This document shows positions 58,991 through 64,000 of a stretch of 64,000 nt of DNA, one piece after another. The DNA is taken from positions 335,493,501 through 335,557,500 of the forward strand of contig NC_092333.1 of the NCBI RefSeq assembly GCF_046630445.1. Reading direction: 5' to 3'. Below the pieces are notes generated by a model, which did not search any database, was not told the DNA's origin, and saw nothing but the letters and a program-made list of their open reading frames with translations. The translations under genes were made by a program, and so were the position numbers. Position 1 is the first letter of the stretch. Every line of letters begins with the position of its first letter. This DNA comes from Rutidosis leptorrhynchoides (Eukaryota; Streptophyta; Magnoliopsida; Asterales; Asteraceae).

Positions 58991-61900
58991 TTATGCTGTT
59001 GAAGGTGTTGACGAATCTTCTGGAAATAGATGCGGGTATTTCTTCTTCATCTGATCTTCACGCTCCCAGGTGAACTCGGGTCCTCTACGAGCATTCCATC
59101 GAACCTTAACAATTGGTATCTTGTTTTGCTTAAGTCTTTTAACCTCACGGTCCATTATTTCGACGGGTTCTTCGATGAATTGAAGTTTTTCGTTGATTTG
59201 GATTTCATCTAACGGAATAGTGAGATCTTCTTTAGCAAAACATTTCTTCAAATTCGAGACGTGGAAAGTGTTATGTACAGCCGCGAGTTGTTGAGGTAAC
59301 TCAAGTCGGTAAGCTACTGGTCCGACACGATCAATAATCTTGAATGGTCCAATATACCTTGGATTTAATGTCCCTCGTTTACCAAATCGAACAACGCCTT
59401 TCCAAGGTGCAACTTTAAGCATGACCATCTCTCCAATTTCAAATTCTATATCTTTTCTTTTAATGTCAACGTAGCTCTTTTGTCGACTTTGGGCGGTTTT
59501 CAACCGTTATTGAATTTGGATGATCTTCTCGGTAGTTTCTTGTATAATCTCCGGACCCGTAATCTGTCTATCCCCCACTTCACTCCAACAAATCAGAGAC
59601 CTGCACTTTCTACCATAAAGTGCTTCAAACGGCGCCATCTCAATGCTTGAATGGTAGCTGTTGTTGTAGGAAAATTCTGCTAACGGTAGATGTCGATCCC
59701 AATTGTTTCCGAAAATAATAACACATGCTCGTAGCATGTCTTCAAGCGTTTGTATCGTCCTTTCGCTCTGCCCATCAGTTTGTGGATGATAGGCAGTACT
59801 CATGTCTAGACGAGTTCCTAATGCTTGCTGTAATGTCTGCCAGAATCTTGAAATAAATCTGCCATCCCTATCAGAGATAATAGAGATTGGTATTCCATGT
59901 CTGGAGACGACTTCCTTCAAATACAGTCGTGCTAACTTCTCCATCTTATCATCTTCTCTTATTGGCAGGAAGTGTGCTGATTTGGTGAGACGATCAACTA
60001 TTACCAAAATAGTATCAAAACCACTTGCAGTCCTTGGCAATTTAGTGATGAAATCCATGGTAATGTTTTCCCATTTCCATTCCGAGATTTCGGGTTGTTG
60101 AAGTAGACCTGATGGTTTCTGATGCTCAGCTTTGACCTTAGAACACGTCAAACATTCTCCTATGTATTTAGCAACATCGGCTTTCATACCCGGCCACCAA
60201 AAATATTTCTTGATATCCTTGTACATCTTCCCCGTTCCAGGATGTATTGAGTATCTGGTTTTATGAGCTTCTCTAAGTACCATTTCTCTCATATCTCCAA
60301 ATTTTGGTACCCAAATTCTTTCAGCCCTATACCGGGTTCCGTCTTCTCGAATATTAAGATGCTTCTCTGATCCTTTGGGTATTTCATCCTTTAAATTTCC
60401 CTCTTTTAAAACTCCTTGTTGCGCCTCCTTTATTTGAGTAGTAAGGTTATTATGAATCATTATATTCATAGATTTTACTCGAATGGGTTCTCTATCCTTC
60501 CTGCTCAAGGCATCGGCTACCACATTTGCCTTCCCCGGGTGGTAACGAATCTCAAAGTCGTAATCATTCAATAATTCAATCCACCTACGCTGCCTCATAT
60601 TCAGTTGTTTCTGATTAAATATGTGTTGAAGACTTTTGTGGTCGGTATATATAATACTTTTGACCCTATATAAGTAGTGCCTCCAAGTCTTTAATGCAAA
60701 AACAACCGCGCCTAATTCCAAATCATGCGTCGTATAATTTTGTTCGTGAATCTTCAATTGTCTAGACGCATAAGCAATCACCTTCGTTCGTTGCATTAAT
60801 ACACAACCGAGACCTTGCTTTGATGCGTCACAATAAATCACAAAATCATCATTCCCTTCAGGCAATGACAATATAGGTGCCGTAGTTAGCTTTTTCTTCA
60901 ATAACTGAAACGCTTTCTCTTGTTCATCATTCCATTCAAATTTCTTCCCTTTATGCGTTAATGCAGTCAAGGGTTTTGCTATTCTGGAAAAGTCTTGGAT
61001 GAACCTTCTGTAGTAACCAGCTAGTCCTAAAAACTGGCGTATGTGTTTCGGAGTTTTCAGGGTTTCCCACTTTTCAACAGTTTCTATCTTTGCCGGATCC
61101 ACCTTAATACCTTCTTTGTTCACTATGTGACCGAGGAATTGAACTTCTTCCAACCAAAATGCACACTTTGAAAACTTAGCATACAATTCTTCCTTCCTCA
61201 ATACTTCTAACACCTTTCTCAAATGTTCACCGTGTTCTTGGTCATTCTTTGAGTAAATAAGTATGTCATCAATGAAAACAATGACAAACTTGTCAAGGTA
61301 TGGTCCACACACTCGGTTCATAAGGTCCATAAACACAGCTGGTGCATTAGTTAAACCAAACGGCATGACCATAAACTCGTAATGACCGTAACGTGTTCTG
61401 AAAGCAGTCTTTGGAATATCATCTTCTTTCACCCGCATTTGATGATACCCGGAACGTAAGTCAATCTTTGAATAAACAGACGAGCCTTGTAGTTGATCAA
61501 ATAAGTCGTCGATTCTCGGTAGTGGGTAGCGGTTCTTGATGGTAAGTTTGTTCAACTCTCGGTAGTCGATACACAACCTGAATGTACCATCTTTCTTCTT
61601 GACAAATAAAACAGGAGCTCCCCACGGTGATGTGCTTGGTCGAATGAAACCACGCTCTAAAAGTTCTTGTAATTGGCTTTGCAGTTCTTTCATCTCGCTG
61701 GGTGCGAGTCTGTAAGGAGCACGAGCTATTGGTGCAGCTCCTGGTACATGATCTATTTGAAATTCAACGGATCGATGTGGGGGTAATCCCGGTAATTCTT
61801 TCGGAAATACATCTGGAAATTCTTTTGCAATGGGAACATCATTGATGCTCTTTTCTTCAGTTTGTACTTTCTCGACATGTGCTAGAACAGCATAGCAACC

Positions 61901-63574
61901 TTTTCTTATTAGTTTTTATGCCTTCAAATTACTAATAAGATGTAGCTTCGTGTTGCCCTTTTCTCCGTACACCATTAAGGGTTTTCCTTTTTCTCTTATA
62001 ATGCGAATTGCATTTTTGTAACAAACGATCTCTGCTTTCACTTCTTTCAACCAGTCCATACCGATTATCACATCAAAACTCCCTAACTCTACTGGTATCA
62101 AATCAATCTTAAATGTTTCGCTAACCAGTTTAATTTCTCGATTCCGACATATATTATCTGCTGAAATTAATTTACCATTTGCTAATTCGAGTAAAAATTT
62201 ACTATCCAAAGGCGTCAATGGACAACTTAATTTAGCACAAAAATCTCTACTCATATAGCTTCTATCCACACCCGAATCAAATAAAACGTAAGCAGATTTA
62301 TTGTCAATAAGAAACGTACCCGTAACAAGCTCCGGGTCTTCCTGTGCCTCTGCCGCATTAATATTGAAAACTCTTCCGCGGCCTTGTCCATTCGTGTTCT
62401 CCTGGTTCGGGCAATTTCTAATAATGTGGCCCGGTTTTCCACATTTATAACAAACTACATAACTTGCTCCGACACTACTTGCTCCGCCATTACTCGTTCC
62501 GACACCATTTGTTCCTTTCGTTCTATTAACCCCTGGTCCGTAGACCTCACACTTCGCCGCGCTATGACCATTTCTTTTACACTTGTTGCAAAATTTGGTG
62601 CAGAACCCCGAGTGATACTTTTCACACCTTTGGCATAGCAGCTTCTGATTGTTGTTGTTGTTGCGGTTATTATTGTTGTTGGGATGATTGTTGTAGTTGC
62701 TGTTGTTGTTGTTGTTGTTGTTGTTATTGTTGTTGTTGTTGGGCCGTTTGTTGTAGTTGCGATTGATGTTGCGATTGTTGGGATAATTGTTGCGATTATT
62801 GTTGTAATTGCTGTTGTTGTTGTATTAGTGATTCTTATCACCGTTTTCCTCCCACTTTCTTTTGACTTGCTTCACATTGGCCTCTTCAGCAGTCTGTTCT
62901 TTAATTCTTTCTTCAATCTGGTTCACTAGTTTGTGAGCCATTCTACATGCCTGTTTTATGGAGGCGGGCTCGTGTGAACTTATATCTTCTTGGATTCTTT
63001 CCGGTAATCCTTTCACAAACGCGTCGATCTTCTCTTCCTCATCTTCGAATGCTCCCGGACACAATAGGCACAATTCTGTGAATCGTCTTTCGTACGTGGT
63101 AATATCAAATCCTTGGGTTTGTAACCCTCTAAGTTCTGTCTTGAGCTTATTGACCTCGGTTCTGGGACGGTACTTCTCATTCATCAAGTGCTTTAATGCT
63201 GACCACGGTAGTGCGTACGCATCGTCTTGTCCCACTTGCTCTAGATAGGTATTCCACCATGTTAATGCAGAACCTGTGAAGGTATGCGTAGCGTACTTCA
63301 CTTTGTCCTCTTCAGTACACTTACTTATGGCAAACACCGATTCGACCTTCTCGGTCCACCGTTTCAATCCGATCGGTTCTTCGGTTCCATCAAATTCCAA
63401 AGGTTTGCAGGCAGTGAATTCTTTGTAGGTGCATCCTACACGATTTCCTGTACTGCTAGATCCAAGGTTATTGTTGGTATGTAGCGCAGCCTGTACTGCG
63501 GCTATGTTTGAAGCTAGAAAAGTACGGAATTCCTCTTCATTCATATTCACGGTGTGTCGAGTAGTCGGTGCCAT
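58991..63574 (-). pseudogene. Gag-pol polyprotein of Tekay copy 2, three nonsense codons
   Basis: A single frame runs from ATG 63574 to TAA 58991-58993 (1527 amino-acid positions). The only breaks are TAA at 62825-62827 (codon 250, gag), 61916-61918 (codon 553, after protease) and 59507-59509 (codon 1356, integrase tail). Each is CAA in copy 1. The protease keeps the canonical DSG. RT shows [10 protein letters not shown], RNase H and integrase motifs are intact, including [20 protein letters not shown] with the catalytic Glu. The tail has the GPF/Y module and a chromodomain-like end ([12 protein letters not shown] ... FTWEREDQM). It is clearly better preserved than copy 1. Confidence 0.93.
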
Positions 63575-63914
63575 TTCCTTCAAAATAGTCAAATGGAACA
63601 AGTTAATCATACAGAATATTAAGAGTAGTTAATAGTATTTCGTAGCATAATATGAACTCATTTATAAAAGCTTTTTCTTCATATTAACGTTTTATAAGTT
63701 TAAATTCGGGTAGTCCTACCCGTTAAGTTCATACTTAGTAGCTAATATACAATTCAACTACTACAATTCTATATGAAAAACTGATTATAATAATATTTCA
63801 CGTTCAAACTTTTACACAATATTTTACAAACTTACAATACCGCTTATTTTACATATAGCATGAAATATAGCACACAATAAATTTGATACAAGATGGTTGT
63901 GAAGATAATTCTAG

Positions 63915-64000
63915 CTAGTACACAAGTCGTTCAGCAAAGGCAATAAAGACACGTAATTCATACGTCCAGAAACAAGTCATGCATTCTGGTTTTACTAGGA
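63915..64000 (-). CDS. F-box protein ORF in Tekay copy 2, 3' end only
   Basis: Minus-strand frame ending ELRVFIAFAERLVY and TAG at 63915-63917. One residue differs from copy 1 in this tail (Arg against Gln). The remainder, including the F-box, lies beyond the window. Confidence 0.65.
   Translation of the reverse strand, partial: LVKPECMTCFWTYELRVFIAFAERLVY

Larger units (their letters stand above)
55738..64000 (-). mobile_element. Tekay-type chromovirus copy 2, minus strand, cut by the window end
   Basis: The 3' LTR (55738-58955), PPT region, gag-pol and the 3' end of the F-box ORF are present in the same order as in copy 1. The 5' LTR, PBS and acidic ORF lie beyond 64000. The base string TAAGC (55733-55737) outside the LTR is the candidate TSD. 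Gag-pol is in one frame with only three stop codons. Confidence 0.94.

Overview
The window is AT-rich plant nuclear DNA, almost certainly from a eudicot and probably from Asteraceae. The family assignment rests on repeat style (very long Tekay-type chromovirus LTRs, AAGTGTGGGG polypurine tracts) and is inference. No complete host gene is visible. Most of the 64 kb is layered LTR retrotransposons, many closed by exact 5-bp target-site duplications (TSDs).

Layout. 1-4550: the 3' end and 3' LTR of an Athila/Tat-like Ty3 element. 4551-6543: an LTR fragment and element 3' region holding a relic of a poly(A)-binding-protein gene. 6544-10439: a 3.9 kb Tekay-type LTR (family A) with a PPT on its left and a PBS on its right. 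10440-19538: a leader and a broken chromovirus integrase split by a minus-strand Copia element (11311-15213, TSD ATTGG) and a solo LTR (15352-19005, TSD GTGCA). 19539-23654: LTR and 3' remains of further Ty3 and Copia elements. 23808-23995 and 44804-44891: a degenerate tandem array split by a gag-protease-only Athila-like element (23996-44803, TSD AAATC). That element itself contains a complete 13.1 kb Tekay chromovirus, copy 1 (26902-39991, TSD CCTGG). 45181-49221: a CACTA-like end with a Stowaway-like MITE, then Helitron-like termini and tandem repeats.

49999-55585 (minus strand) holds three exon-like segments of an unrecognised host gene. They are separated by introns loaded with a solo LTR (50420-54355, TSD AGACA) and a TRIM (54887-55410, TSD ATGCA). 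A second Tekay copy, copy 2, lies on the minus strand from 55738 to past the window end.

The most interesting content is in the two Tekay copies. Between PBS and gag they carry an acidic repeat-bearing ORF and an F-box protein ORF, apparently a captured host gene kept open in copy 1; its 3' end is also present in copy 2. Copy 2 keeps its whole gag-pol in one frame, broken only by three CAA-to-TAA codons. Copy 1 has stops and compensating indels.

All calls come from reading the sequence. Family names come from motif recognition without database search.
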